The position numbers and the translations under genes are program-made. A model generated the notes under the pieces. The model was given only the letters and a program-made list of their open reading frames with translations. It was not told the DNA's origin and ran no database searches. Source: Mycobacterium deserti (lineage in GTDB: Bacteria > Actinomycetota > Actinomycetes > Mycobacteriales > Mycobacteriaceae). From it: a stretch of DNA of 64,000 bases. Where the stretch lies: positions 682,001 to 746,000 of the forward strand of contig NZ_JAODWD010000002.1 in NCBI RefSeq assembly GCF_025345615.1, read 5' to 3'. Shown here piece after piece: positions 54,921 to 64,000 of the stretch. Each line of letters begins with the position of its first letter. Position 1 is the first letter of the stretch.

Positions 54921-57900
54921 GTGGATACCCAGATGCTGATCAGGCTCATCGTGGGCCTTGGGCTGACGGCCCTTGTGTTGGTATTCGCTGCCAAGCGCGT
55001 GCTGTGGCTGACGACCCTGATCCGGTCGGGTCAGAAGACGAGCGTCGAGAACAACCGCAAAGACAACCTCGTCAAGCGCATCACCACGCAGTTCGAGGAG
55101 GTCTTCGGGCAAACCCGGCTGCTGCGCTGGTCGGTCCCCGGAATCGCCCACTTCTTCACGATGTGGGGCTTCTTCATCCTCGCCTCGGTCTACCTCGAGG
55201 CGTACGGCCTGCTGTTCGACCACGACTTCCACATCCCGATCGTCGGCCGCTGGGACGCACTCGGCTTCCTGCAGGACTTCTTCGCCGTCGCCGTGCTGGC
55301 AGGCATCGTCACGTTCGCGATCATCCGCGTGGTGCGCGAACCCAAGAAACACGGCCGCGACTCCCGGTTCTACGGCTCGCACACCGGCGGCGCGTGGCTG
55401 ATCCTGTTCATGATCTTCAACGTCATCTGGACGTACGCGTTGGTGCGCGGTGCCGCGGTGAACACCGACGCCCTGCCCTACGGCAACGGCGCGTTCTTCT
55501 CGCAACTGATGGGCTGGGTGCTGAGCCCGCTGGGCACCACCGCCAATGCGTGGATCGAGACGATCGCGCTGCTGCTGCACATCGCTGTCATGCTGGTGTT
55601 CCTGCTGATCGTGTTGCATTCCAAGCACCTGCACATCGGCCTGGCGCCGATCAACGTCACCTTCAAGCGCCTGCCCAATGGCCTGGGTCCGCTGCTGCCG
55701 GTGGAGTACGACGGCAAGCCGGTCGACTTCGAGGATCCGCCGGAGGACGCGGTGCTGGGCCGCGGCAAGATCGAGGACTTCACGTGGAAGGCCTACCTCG
55801 ACATGACCACGTGCACCGAGTGCGGTCGCTGCCAGTCACAGTGCCCGGCGTGGAACACCGGCAAGCCGCTCTCGCCGAAGCTCGTGATCATGAACCTGCG
55901 CGACCACCTGTTCGCCAAGGCGCCCTACATCCTCGGCGATAACGAGACGCCGCTGGAGAACACGCCCGAGGGCGGCCTCGGTGAGGAACTGCGCGGCGAG
56001 AAGCACAGCGAAAAGCACTCGCATGAGCACGTGCCCGAGTCCGGCTTCGAGCGGATCATGGGGTCCGGCCCGGAGCAGGCGACCCGCCCGCTGGTCGGCA
56101 CCGCCGAGCAGGGCGGCGTGATCGACCCCGACGTGCTGTGGTCCTGCACCACCTGCGGCGCGTGCGTCGAGCAGTGCCCCGTGGACATCGAGCACATCGA
56201 CCACATCGTCGACATGCGCCGCTATCAGGTCATGATGGAGTCCGAGTTTCCTGGCGAACTCGGTGTGCTGTTCAAAAACCTTGAGACCAAAGGTAATCCG
56301 TGGGGTCAGAACGCCAAGGACCGCACGAACTGGATCGACGAGGTCGACTTCGACGTGCCGGTCTACGGCAAGGACGTCGAGTCGTTCGACGGCTTCGAAT
56401 ACCTGTTCTGGGTGGGCTGCGCCGGCGCCTACGAAGACCGGGCCAAGAAGACCACCAAGGCCGTCGCCGAACTGCTCGCCACCGCAGGCGTCAAGTACCT
56501 GGTGCTCGGCGAGGGCGAGACGTGCAACGGCGACTCGGCCCGCCGATCGGGCAACGAGTTCCTGTTCCAGCAGCTGGCGGCGCAGAACGTCGAGACGCTC
56601 AACGAGATGTTCGAGGGCGTGGAACGGGTGGACCGCAAGGTCGTCGTCACCTGCCCGCACTGCTTCAACACCCTCGGCCGCGAATACCCGCAGCTCGGCG
56701 GCAATTACACCGTGCTGCACCACACGCAGCTGTTGAACCGTCTGCTCCGCGACAAGAAGCTGGTGCCCGTCACCCCCGTCGACGGCGGCTCGGACGGACA
56801 GGGCATCACTTACCACGACCCGTGCTACCTGGGCAGGCACAACAAGGTCTACGAGGCGCCGCGTGAACTGATCGGTGCCTCCGGTGCGAAGCTCACCGAG
56901 ATGCCGCGCCACGCCGATCGCGGACTGTGCTGCGGCGCAGGCGGCGCGCGGATGTGGATGGAAGAACACATCGGTAAGCGCGTCAACCAGGAACGCGTCG
57001 AGGAGGCGCTTGATACCGGCGCCTCGAAGATCGCCACCGGCTGCCCGTTCTGCCGCGTGATGATCACCGACGGCGTCGACGACGTCTCTGCCACCAGGAA
57101 CGTCGAGAAGGCCGAAGTGCTCGACGTGGCGCAGCTGCTGCTAGGAACGCTGGACAAGAGCAGCGTCACGTTGCCTGAAAAGGGCACGGCGGCAAAGGAA
57201 GCCGAGGAGCGCGCAGCGAAACTCGCCGCCGAGGCTCCTGCTGTAGAGGCGCCCGCAGAACAGAAGCCGGAGGCCAACGCGGAGGCCGCCACGGCGACCG
57301 AAGCCGAATCGCCCACTAAAGCGGCCGAGTCCAAGACGGCCACCGCGGCGCCGGCCAAGGGGTTGGGCATCGCAGGGGGCGCCAAGCGCCCCGGCGCGAA
57401 GAAGACTGCCGCGAGCGCCCAGCCGGCGCAGGAAGCGACGGCAGGCGTCAAGGCCGAGCCCGAGGTCAAGGGCCTCGGCATCGCAGGCGGCGCGAAGCGC
57501 CCCGGCGCAAAGAAGACTGCGGCGGCCCCCACGGCGTCGGCAGCACCGGCCGCCGAGACGCAAGCCGAACCCGCCCAGCCCGCGACCGAGGTCAAGGGCC
57601 TCGGTCTCGCCGCGGGAGCGCGCAGGCCCGGAGCCAAGAAGGCGCCGGCGAAGGCGTCACCCAACGAGGGTGAGGCCACCGTCACGCAGCCGCCGAACGT
57701 CGATCCGGACAAGGCCGAGGCGGGCGCCAAGACCGACACCGCCGATTCGGATCTGGGGCTCGACGACAAGCCCCAGCCCGAGGTCAAGGGGCTCGCGATC
57801 GCCACGGGGGCGCGACGCCCCGGCGCCAAGAAGGCACCTCAAAAGGCTGCTCCTGCAACGACGTCCGAGCCTGAAGCCGCTGCGGAGCCGACGCCCGAGA

Positions 57901-58007
57901 CTCCCGAGCCGACGCCCGAGGCGAGTGACGACAATGGCGAGGCGCCCGCCGCGCCGGTGAAGGGCCTGGGTATCGCGAAAGGTGCACGCCCGCCCGGCAA
58001 ACGGTAA
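54921..58007 (+). CDS. etfD: EtfD-like membrane Fe-S reductase (Rv0338c-like)
   Basis: 1028 residues. Five or six N-terminal membrane helices (residues 5-230), two cubane cluster motifs C-T-E-C-G-R-C-Q-S-Q-C-P (about 298-309) and C-T-T-C-G-A-C-V-E-Q-C-P (about 409-420), and two CCG-type domains (H-C-F-N-T-L, D-P-C-Y-L-G-R-H-N, C-C-G-A-G-G-A-R-M). Heterodisulfide-reductase-like; M. tuberculosis Rv0338c was shown to take electrons from EtfBA (beta-oxidation) to the membrane and is essential. The last 270 residues are an Ala/Glu/Pro-rich tail with five V-K-G-L-G-I-A-x-G-A-K-R-P-G-A-K-K repeats. GTG 54921 with GGGAGG upstream. Confidence 0.93.
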   Translation: MDTQMLIRLIVGLGLTALVLVFAAKRVLWLTTLIRSGQKTSVENNRKDNLVKRITTQFEEVFGQTRLLRWSVPGIAHFFTMWGFFILASVYLEAYGLLFDHDFHIPIVGRWDALGFLQDFFAVAVLAGIVTFAIIRVVREPKKHGRDSRFYGSHTGGAWLILFMIFNVIWTYALVRGAAVNTDALPYGNGAFFSQLMGWVLSPLGTTANAWIETIALLLHIAVMLVFLLIVLHSKHLHIGLAPINVTFKRLPNGLGPLLPVEYDGKPVDFEDPPEDAVLGRGKIEDFTWKAYLDMTTCTECGRCQSQCPAWNTGKPLSPKLVIMNLRDHLFAKAPYILGDNETPLENTPEGGLGEELRGEKHSEKHSHEHVPESGFERIMGSGPEQATRPLVGTAEQGGVIDPDVLWSCTTCGACVEQCPVDIEHIDHIVDMRRYQVMMESEFPGELGVLFKNLETKGNPWGQNAKDRTNWIDEVDFDVPVYGKDVESFDGFEYLFWVGCAGAYEDRAKKTTKAVAELLATAGVKYLVLGEGETCNGDSARRSGNEFLFQQLAAQNVETLNEMFEGVERVDRKVVVTCPHCFNTLGREYPQLGGNYTVLHHTQLLNRLLRDKKLVPVTPVDGGSDGQGITYHDPCYLGRHNKVYEAPRELIGASGAKLTEMPRHADRGLCCGAGGARMWMEEHIGKRVNQERVEEALDTGASKIATGCPFCRVMITDGVDDVSATRNVEKAEVLDVAQLLLGTLDKSSVTLPEKGTAAKEAEERAAKLAAEAPAVEAPAEQKPEANAEAATATEAESPTKAAESKTATAAPAKGLGIAGGAKRPGAKKTAASAQPAQEATAGVKAEPEVKGLGIAGGAKRPGAKKTAAAPTASAAPAAETQAEPAQPATEVKGLGLAAGARRPGAKKAPAKASPNEGEATVTQPPNVDPDKAEAGAKTDTADSDLGLDDKPQPEVKGLAIATGARRPGAKKAPQKAAPATTSEPEAAAEPTPETPEPTPEASDDNGEAPAAPVKGLGIAKGARPPGKR

Positions 58008-58248
58008 CGATTTGCAGGATTGAAGCGCTGATCGCGGCCAATCTGGTTGTGCTTCGGCCAGCGCTGTTCGCACCAAATTCTGACGATTCCGAGTTCGGCG
58101 TCGGCCCAATAGCTCGACCTCACGCCGAATGCACACGGTGCGTTCGTGCACTCATTGACGGCGGGTTCCCATCTGTTCATGCTGGGGCACTTCACTTTCG
58201 TCACTGACCGTGGCGATCGTCCGGTTCCCGATCAGCTTGAGGAGTGGG

Positions 58249-59391
58249 ATGCTGGGCGCACCGTATGAGGGCGTTCCCGTCGTGCGGACGGGCGCGGCAC
58301 GCTGGCGGCGCGTCGTCATGCCGTTGGTTGTCCTGTCTGCGGTCGGACTCGTTGCCCTGCTGTTGGCGGGTCGCGGGCAGCAGACGGAGATCCAGGGCGC
58401 CGGCTCAACTCTGGCGCAACCGTTGATCGAGCGAGCGGCGAGCGACTTCCGCAATGCGCAGGCCGCCGATGACCCCACGCGGCCCGAAGAGACCGGTAAC
58501 GACTGGGTGCTGAATGGATCCGGTATCGAATACGAGCCGGTCGGCTCGATGGGCGGCATCATGCGGCTGTCCGATCCCGAGATCGATTTCGCCGTCTCCG
58601 ATTACCCGCTCTCGGCTGACGGGCTGAAGGAGCTGGCGGTCGCGCAGTTCCCGATCGCCCTGGGCGCCATCGCCGTGGTGCACAGCGTGGATCTGCCGGC
58701 GGGGCAGGATCTGCGCCTGGACGCGGACACCCTTGCCGCCATCTACTCCGGGGAGATCACCCGCTGGAACGACCCGAGGATCGCGGCGACCAACCGCGGG
58801 GTCAGGCTGCCCGACCAGGCGATGTCCGTGGTGCACCGCAGCGACGGGTCGGGATCGACGCGGGGTTTCACCGGATACTTGAGTGCGGGCAGCCCGCAAT
58901 GGGCCGCCGGTCCTGGCACGGGAACCGAAATCGAGTGGCCCACGGGCGCCGGGGCAGAGCGCACCGAGGGAGTGATCGAGCAGGTGCGCGGCAATCCGGG
59001 ATCGATCGGCTACGTCGAATTCGGTCAGGCAGGCCGCGCGGGTCTCGACGTCGCCGCCCTCGCCAACGCCTCGGGGATGTACGTCCTGCCGAGCGAAGAC
59101 GCCATGCTGGCGGCCGCTTCGTCGCACAACTGGAGCGGCAGTGACGATTACGTCACCGCGCTGGCCACCGCGGACGACAAGCAGGCCTACCCGGCCACCG
59201 TCGCCATCTACGTCATGGTCAAGCGCGACCCGGAGTTCGCGCGGCAGACCCAGCGCACCTTGAACTACCTGCGGTTCCTCCTCCAGGACTTTGGCGGCGC
59301 CGCCAAGGATCTCGGCTACGTCCCACTGCCGGCCTCGGCCGCGCAAGCCATCGAAAACTACTGGAACAGAACGGTTTCCGGCGCGACCTGA
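58249..59391 (+). CDS. PstS-like phosphate-binding protein, membrane anchored
   Basis: 380 residues from ATG 58249 (GAGGAG upstream; GTG 58210 possible). One N-terminal membrane helix (about 22-44) replaces the lipobox usual for PstS. The mature domain has PBP-like motifs: I-Q-G-A-G-S-T-L-A-Q-P-L, I-D-F-A-V-S-D-Y-P-L, Y-S-G-E-I-T-R-W-N-D-P and the anion-binding V-V-H-R-S-D-G-S-G-S-T-R-G-F. Phosphate or a similar oxyanion is the likely ligand. It is followed 58 bp later by a Na/Pi transporter gene instead of pstCAB, so it may feed that transporter. 241 bp of noncoding DNA lie upstream. Confidence 0.85.
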   Translation: MLGAPYEGVPVVRTGAARWRRVVMPLVVLSAVGLVALLLAGRGQQTEIQGAGSTLAQPLIERAASDFRNAQAADDPTRPEETGNDWVLNGSGIEYEPVGSMGGIMRLSDPEIDFAVSDYPLSADGLKELAVAQFPIALGAIAVVHSVDLPAGQDLRLDADTLAAIYSGEITRWNDPRIAATNRGVRLPDQAMSVVHRSDGSGSTRGFTGYLSAGSPQWAAGPGTGTEIEWPTGAGAERTEGVIEQVRGNPGSIGYVEFGQAGRAGLDVAALANASGMYVLPSEDAMLAAASSHNWSGSDDYVTALATADDKQAYPATVAIYVMVKRDPEFARQTQRTLNYLRFLLQDFGGAAKDLGYVPLPASAAQAIENYWNRTVSGAT

Positions 59392-59449
59392 CCGGCGCCG
59401 AACCTCGACCCATCCCATCCGAACCTGATCAGCGTCAAGAAGGAACATC

Positions 59450-61123
59450 GTGGATGTCGACATCCTCAAGGAGATCATTGCCCCCGTCGTCGGCGGGCTC
59501 GGCATATTCCTGCTGGGGCTGGAGTTCATGGAGCGCGGCATTCAGTCGCTGTCGGTGAACCGGATGCGCGACCTGCTGGGCAAGATGGCGGGAAGTCCGG
59601 TGAAGGGGGTGTTCGCGGGCACGTTGATCACCGGTGTCATCCAGTCGTCCACCGCGATGACTGTGATGACCGTGGGACTGGTCAACTCCGGGGTGCTCGC
59701 GCTGCGTGGAGCCATCGGCGTGATCATGGGCGCCAACATCGGCACCACCTTGGGCAACGGCCTGATCGCCATGCCACTCGGCCCACTGGGTCTGCTGTTC
59801 GCGGGGATCTTCGCCTCGGTCTACGTCTTCTCGAAGTCGGACAAGGCCCGCAACATCGCGTTGTGCGGCATGGGCTTCTCGCTGGTGTTCTACGGCCTCA
59901 ACCTGATGACGGGCGGTCTCAAGCCCCTGCGTGAGATGCCGCAGGTCATGAGCGTCATCTCCGGCCTGGACGCATCCTCGTTCGTCGGCGTGGTCTCGTG
60001 TGCCCTGATTGCCGCGCTCATCACGGCGCTGATCCACTCCTCGTCGGCAACGATCGGCATCGTCATGGGGCTGGGTGCGTCGGGTGTACTGGAGTGGAAG
60101 ACGGCGATCGCGTTCGCCATCGGCGCCGACCTCGGCACCACCATCACGTCGTGGATTGCCTCGCTCAACCTGTCCAAGAACGCCAAACGCACGGCGTACG
60201 CCCACATCGCGTTCAACTTCATCGGCGTCTGCGTGGTCGTCTCACTGTTCTTTCCCGCGATCTCCGTCCTGCAGTGGGTGATGGGCTTCTTCGGCGGCGA
60301 CCCGGGCAGTCCAGTGATGGTGGACGGCGAAGAAACCTTCCCCCTGGTGCCCGTCGCGGTGGGCCTGTTCTCGATCTTCTTCAACATCTTCAACGTGCTC
60401 ATCCTGTTCCCCTTCGTGGGCACGTTCGAGCGCGTCCTCATGCGCATCGGACACAACGACGACGATGACATCGAGGACTACTCGTTGCCGAAGTACTTGG
60501 ATCGCAAGAGGATCAACGACTTCAACCGTGCCGTACCGGCCATGCGGCAGGAGGTCGCCCGTGCGCTTCAGGGAAGCAGGTTGTTCCTCGACACCGCCCG
60601 GGGCGAGCGCAACGCCGTGAAGAAGACCGCTGAGCACTCGGCGGCGATCGACGCGCTCTCTCGTGAGATCCGCGCCTACTCCGCGCAGCTGTTTCACCAT
60701 GACCTGACGCGGGAGCAGATGGACCTCGTCGCGAGCATGATCGAGGAGGCCGACTTCACCGGCTCGCTCACCGAGTCGCTGCACCAGATCGCCAGGCGCA
60801 TCCAGCGCGAAGAATTCAGTCCCGCGAGCCGGGAGGTGCTCGACAAGGGGCTCGACCACCTCGACCAGAAGTTGTCGCTGCTCGAGTCTGAAGCCGCCAC
60901 CGACGACGGCGACGTCGCACCGGAGTTCGCCGTGCTCGACGCCCCTGAGTTCGAGGCGATGCGTTGGACGGTGATCGACGCCGGCGACATCCCGCCCGCC
61001 GAGAAGGGTGCGTTGATCGCGCTGTTGGGTTCCATGGAACGGGCCGAGAGCCTGATCGACCGGATCGCGCAGGAGCGCGTCTCGGTTGATCGCGAGCAAG
61101 CCAACGTTCTCACCCAGCCTTGA
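59450..61123 (+). CDS. NptA-type Na+/phosphate symporter with PhoU-like domain
   Basis: 557 residues. Eight or so helices with the two inverted Na/Pi motifs: G-V-I-Q-S-S-T-A-M-T-V-M near residue 65 and A-L-I-H-S-S-S-A-T-I-G-I near residue 195, each followed by G-A-N-I-G-T-T / G-A-D-L-G-T-T. The C-terminal third (about 360-557) is soluble and helical like PhoU domains (E-V-A-R-A-L-Q-G-S-R .. D-A-L-S-R-E-I-R). It imports or exports phosphate with Na+. GTG 59450 with AAGAAGGAAC. Partner of the preceding PstS-like gene. Confidence 0.9.
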   Translation: MDVDILKEIIAPVVGGLGIFLLGLEFMERGIQSLSVNRMRDLLGKMAGSPVKGVFAGTLITGVIQSSTAMTVMTVGLVNSGVLALRGAIGVIMGANIGTTLGNGLIAMPLGPLGLLFAGIFASVYVFSKSDKARNIALCGMGFSLVFYGLNLMTGGLKPLREMPQVMSVISGLDASSFVGVVSCALIAALITALIHSSSATIGIVMGLGASGVLEWKTAIAFAIGADLGTTITSWIASLNLSKNAKRTAYAHIAFNFIGVCVVVSLFFPAISVLQWVMGFFGGDPGSPVMVDGEETFPLVPVAVGLFSIFFNIFNVLILFPFVGTFERVLMRIGHNDDDDIEDYSLPKYLDRKRINDFNRAVPAMRQEVARALQGSRLFLDTARGERNAVKKTAEHSAAIDALSREIRAYSAQLFHHDLTREQMDLVASMIEEADFTGSLTESLHQIARRIQREEFSPASREVLDKGLDHLDQKLSLLESEAATDDGDVAPEFAVLDAPEFEAMRWTVIDAGDIPPAEKGALIALLGSMERAESLIDRIAQERVSVDREQANVLTQP

Positions 61124-61182
61124 GTGGAGGCGGCGCCCCTGCGGCCGCATATTGGCTGGACAGCAATGAGACGATAAGGGGT

Positions 61183-62445
61183 GTGACCACCCACCACGTG
61201 CCGTTTCATGCCACCGGCCATCAGCGGCAGCGCACGTTCACGCAGTCGTCGAAGCTGCAGGACGTCCTGTACGAGATTCGCGGACCGGTGCACGAACACG
61301 CGTCGCGGTTGGAGGCCGAGGGGCACCGAATCCTCAAGCTGAACATCGGCAATCCGGCGCCGTTCGGGTTCGAGGCGCCCGACGTCATCATGCGCGACAT
61401 CATCGCGGCGCTGCCGAACGCCCAGGGCTACTCGGACTCCAAGGGCATCGTCAGCGCGCGCCGGGCAGTGTTCACGCGTTACGAACTCGTCGACGGCTTC
61501 CCCAGATTCGACATCGACGACGTGTACCTCGGCAATGGGGTCTCCGAGTTGATCACGATGACGCTGCAGGCACTGCTGGACAACGGCGACCAGGTGTTGA
61601 TCCCCGCGCCGGACTATCCGCTGTGGACGGCCTCGACCTCGCTGGCGGGCGGCACCCCCGTGCACTACATGTGCGACGAGACCCAGGGCTGGCAGCCCGA
61701 CATCGCCGACCTGGAGTCGAAGATCACCGACCGCACCAAGGCGCTGGTCGTGATCAACCCGAACAACCCGACGGGCGCGGTGTACCCGCGTGAAGTGCTC
61801 GAGCAGATGGCCGAATTGGCGCGCAAGCATCAATTGCTGCTGCTGGCCGACGAGATCTACGACAAGATCCTCTACGACGACGCCGAGCACACCGCGATGG
61901 CTTCGGTGGCGCCCGACGTGCTGACGCTGACGTTCAACGGCCTGTCCAAGGCGTACCGCGTTGCCGGCTACCGGTCGGGATGGCTGGTGATCACCGGCCC
62001 GAAGGAGAACGCGGCCAGCTTCATCGAGGGCATCAGCCTGCTCGCCAATATGCGACTGTGCCCGAATGTGCCCGCACAGCATGCGATTCAGGTGGCGCTG
62101 GGTGGCCACCAGAGCATCGAGGACCTGGTGCTGCCTGGAGGTCGACTGCTCGAACAGCGCGACGTGGCTTGGGAAAAGCTCAACGAGATCCCCGGGGTGT
62201 CGTGCGTCAAACCGCGAGGCGCGCTGTATGCGTTCCCGCGGCTCGATCCCGAGGTGTACGACATCGTCGATGACGAGCAATTGGTGCTCGACCTGCTGCT
62301 GCAGGAGAAGATTCTCGTCACGCAGGGCACCGGATTCAATTGGCCGACACCGGATCACCTGCGCATCGTGACGCTGCCGTGGGCCCGCGATCTGTCCAAC
62401 GCCATCGAACGACTCGGCAATTTCCTGGCCGGTTACCGCCAGTAG
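61183..62445 (+). CDS. aspC: PLP aminotransferase (Rv0337c/aspC-like, AlaA type)
   Basis: 420 residues, class I/II aminotransferase. Signature: G-N-P-A-P-F-G-F, Y-S-D-S-K-G-I, N-G-V-S-E-L, N-P-N-N-P-T-G-A-V-Y, L-A-D-E-I-Y-D-K-I, and the PLP lysine in N-G-L-S-K-A-Y-R-V-A-G-Y-R-S-G-W. The sequence is very close to what I recall of Rv0337c. That gene was called aspC, but its family is that of E. coli AlaA; M. tuberculosis aspartate transaminase is reported to be Rv3722c, so alanine transamination is likelier. GTG 61183 fits the family N-terminus; the frame starts 21 codons upstream. Confidence 0.93.
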   Translation: MTTHHVPFHATGHQRQRTFTQSSKLQDVLYEIRGPVHEHASRLEAEGHRILKLNIGNPAPFGFEAPDVIMRDIIAALPNAQGYSDSKGIVSARRAVFTRYELVDGFPRFDIDDVYLGNGVSELITMTLQALLDNGDQVLIPAPDYPLWTASTSLAGGTPVHYMCDETQGWQPDIADLESKITDRTKALVVINPNNPTGAVYPREVLEQMAELARKHQLLLLADEIYDKILYDDAEHTAMASVAPDVLTLTFNGLSKAYRVAGYRSGWLVITGPKENAASFIEGISLLANMRLCPNVPAQHAIQVALGGHQSIEDLVLPGGRLLEQRDVAWEKLNEIPGVSCVKPRGALYAFPRLDPEVYDIVDDEQLVLDLLLQEKILVTQGTGFNWPTPDHLRIVTLPWARDLSNAIERLGNFLAGYRQ

Positions 62446-62568
62446 CGCGACGCGTCGCCGAATGTAACGCCACGGCGGCAAACAAGCTTGTTTCCGCCAC
62501 TTCGTTAGTTCCGCGGATTGTCGGCCGGCGGACGCCGGGCGAACTGCCGTGCCCTCTACTCTGACCGC

Positions 62569-63837
62569 GTGACGCATTCCCATGCCCACTCGCATTCGCT
62601 GCAGGGCCCCTCCCCACTGGGGCCGTTGGCGGCCAGGATCGTCGTCGGCTTGCTCGTCGCCATCGGAGTCGTCGTTCTGGCCTGCGCTGCATGGCTGTGG
62701 CCGACTCAGCAGAAGGTCGACATCCCGCTGCCGTTCCAGAACGCCGCGGGTGGCGCCGTCACCACCGAGGGCGGGCACGTGGTCTCCAGCAGGGCGACGG
62801 CGTGCGGCAGCTCGTCGGTGGGCCAGGTGCTGACGTCGGTTCCCGCGCCTGCCCAGGACGGCGGCGGCCAATGCGTCCAGACGCTGATCGCGATTGACTC
62901 AGGCCCGAACACCGGCGCCAACACCGTGCTCGAGTTCAGCGGCGGACCAGGGCAACCGAATCTCGCCGTCGGCGACGAGATCAGGATCAGCCGCGAGGTC
63001 GACGAGACGGGAACGACGACCTACTCGTTCTACGACTATGAACGGGCGTGGCCGCTGTTCGGACTGGCCGCGGTGTTCGCGGTGGTGGTCGTCGCGGTCG
63101 CGGGGTGGCGCGGGCTGCGCGCGCTGATCGGCATCGTCGTCGCGTTCCTTGTGCTGGTGGCTTTCATGCTGCCCGCATTACGCGACGGGACGTCCGCCAT
63201 CCCCGTCGCGCTCGTCGCCTCGGCGGTGATCCTGTACGCCGTGATCTACCTGGCGCACGGTGTCAGCCTGCGCACCAGCGCGGCGCTGCTCGGCACCCTG
63301 ACCTCGCTGCTGCTCGCCGCGCTGTTGTCATGGGGCGCAATCGAACTGACGCACCTCACGGGTCTGTCAGAAGACCAGAACAACGAGGTGGCCGCCTACC
63401 TGGGCGACGTGTCGATCACCGGCCTGCTGCTGGCGGGCTTCATCGTCGGCTCGCTCGGCGTGCTCAACGACGTCACCGTCACCCAGGCGTCGACGGTGTT
63501 CGAAATGGCCGGCCTCGAGAACAGCTCACGGCGGACGATCTTCCTCGGCGCCATGCGCGTGGGCCGTGACCACATCGCGAGCACTGTCTACACGCTGGTG
63601 CTGGCGTACGCGGGCAGTGCGCTGCCGCTGCTGCTGTTGTTCAGCGTCGCCAACCGTTCTCTTGCCGATGTGCTGACCAGCGAGAGCGTGGCCATCGAGA
63701 TCGCCCGATCGGCGGTGGGCGGCATCGCGCTGGCGCTATCGGTGCCGTTGACGACGGGCATCGCGGCGGTGCTGGCCACCCCGCGCACCGCTACCGCTCC
63801 AGCAGTTCCATCAGGTAGGCGCCGTAGCCGGACTTGA
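62569..63837 (+). CDS. YibE/F-family membrane protein
   Basis: 422 residues. His-rich start ([10 protein letters not shown]), one membrane helix (about 22-45), an extracytoplasmic beta domain (about 45-160) and then seven helices with the YibE/F core ([41 protein letters not shown] in segments). Function unknown; the His-rich head could bind metal. GTG 62569 lies 6 bases after a TACTCT -10 (62557-62562), so it is probably leaderless. Its 3' end overlaps the convergent rmlA by 47 bp. Confidence 0.88.
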   Translation: MTHSHAHSHSLQGPSPLGPLAARIVVGLLVAIGVVVLACAAWLWPTQQKVDIPLPFQNAAGGAVTTEGGHVVSSRATACGSSSVGQVLTSVPAPAQDGGGQCVQTLIAIDSGPNTGANTVLEFSGGPGQPNLAVGDEIRISREVDETGTTTYSFYDYERAWPLFGLAAVFAVVVVAVAGWRGLRALIGIVVAFLVLVAFMLPALRDGTSAIPVALVASAVILYAVIYLAHGVSLRTSAALLGTLTSLLLAALLSWGAIELTHLTGLSEDQNNEVAAYLGDVSITGLLLAGFIVGSLGVLNDVTVTQASTVFEMAGLENSSRRTIFLGAMRVGRDHIASTVYTLVLAYAGSALPLLLLFSVANRSLADVLTSESVAIEIARSAVGGIALALSVPLTTGIAAVLATPRTATAPAVPSGRRRSRT

Positions 63838-64000
63838 GCAGCGTCTGCGCGCGGGCGGCCAACTGGTCGTCGTCGATGAACCCGACGCGCCAGGCCACTT
63901 CCTCCGGCACGCTGATCTTCAGGCCCTGCCGCCGTTCGAGGGTGCGCACGTAGTCGCTGGCATCCAGTAGCGAGTCGAATGTGCCGGTGTCGAGCCACGC
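63791..64000 (-). CDS. rmlA: Glucose-1-phosphate thymidylyltransferase, C-terminus only
   Basis: The last 69 residues of a minus-strand gene cut by the window edge: [40 protein letters not shown]. This is the conserved end of RmlA (RfbA), which makes dTDP-glucose, the first step to dTDP-rhamnose for the arabinogalactan linker. The stop is at 63791-63793. M. tuberculosis has Rv0334 in the same neighbourhood. Confidence 0.93.
   Translation of the reverse strand, partial: AWLDTGTFDSLLDASDYVRTLERRQGLKISVPEEVAWRVGFIDDDQLAARAQTLLKSGYGAYLMELLER

Noticed and set aside
58169..58200. Possible Pho box (GTTCAT .. CACTTCAC) before the PstS-like gene
   Set aside because: Only one half-site is convincing, and the spacing does not fit the direct-repeat Pho box well enough to claim it.

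Overview
The window is high-GC actinobacterial DNA from a mycobacterium. A fast-growing, Mycolicibacterium-type species is most likely: about 25 genes follow the order of the M. tuberculosis Rv0334-Rv0385 region, but with extra metabolic genes and without the PPE genes found there in M. tuberculosis. I could not run searches. Names rest on motifs, remembered family sequences and synteny, and the Rv numbers are orthology inferences.

Left part (1-9 kb and 14-28 kb): mostly core genes. These are a thioesterase and purA, an Rv0358-like protein, an M50 protease, a CDF metal exporter, a DUF3151 protein, an Rv0361-like protein, fba, an alcohol dehydrogenase, a DedA protein, an NhaA antiporter fused to a DsbA-like domain, a GH76 protein, a SpoU methyltransferase, an Rv0381c-like protein, an SDR, ttfA (MmpL3 accessory factor), a TetR/Rieske/dihydrodipicolinate-reductase-like cluster, and clpB under a HAIR site overlapping a SigH/SigE-type promoter.

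Accessory island (7.7-14.2 kb): a 926-residue ATPase/LuxR-type regulator is followed by five copies of a TAGGGAAACACC..GTTTAT element. Three of these sit at the -35 position of promoters in front of paralogous secreted-protein genes. Two of those genes are intact and have different C-terminal domains; the third is frameshifted. Two copies of an antisense vapC-toxin tail lie among them. This looks like a self-contained regulator-plus-effectors module that has been duplicated and partly decayed.

Middle (27.8-43 kb): a membrane GGDEF protein whose second half lacks the expected catalytic domain, a small secreted protein with a GAP-family membrane protein, a TetR-controlled ABC-2-like membrane protein, a type II flavohemoglobin, aldose 1-epimerase, the dnaK-grpE-dnaJ-hspR operon with two HAIR operators, and a run of small-enzyme genes.

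Ini region (42.3-54.8 kb): iniB-iniA-iniC with an Rv0340-like gene on the minus strand face, on the plus strand, a MalT-type regulator (IniR/Rv0339c-like) flanked by two membrane-anchored Hsp70-like proteins with Thr/Pro-rich tails. Two small Thr-rich membrane proteins lie beyond iniC. Nine copies of a TTAGGGGA-type box, resembling the GGGGA core of the E. coli MalT box, occur in the three intergenic regions of this locus. Three of the membrane proteins share a PW[YH]-x-[RK]-P motif just before the membrane helix. I propose an envelope-stress module wider than iniBAC; this is the best candidate for an undescribed system here.

Right end (54.8-64 kb): etfD-like Fe-S membrane reductase with two palindromic operators, a PstS-like protein paired with an NptA-type Na/Pi transporter, an aminotransferase (Rv0337c-like), a YibE/F protein and the 3' end of rmlA. 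Many genes appear leaderless, with a TANNNT -10 box 6-8 nt before the start codon.
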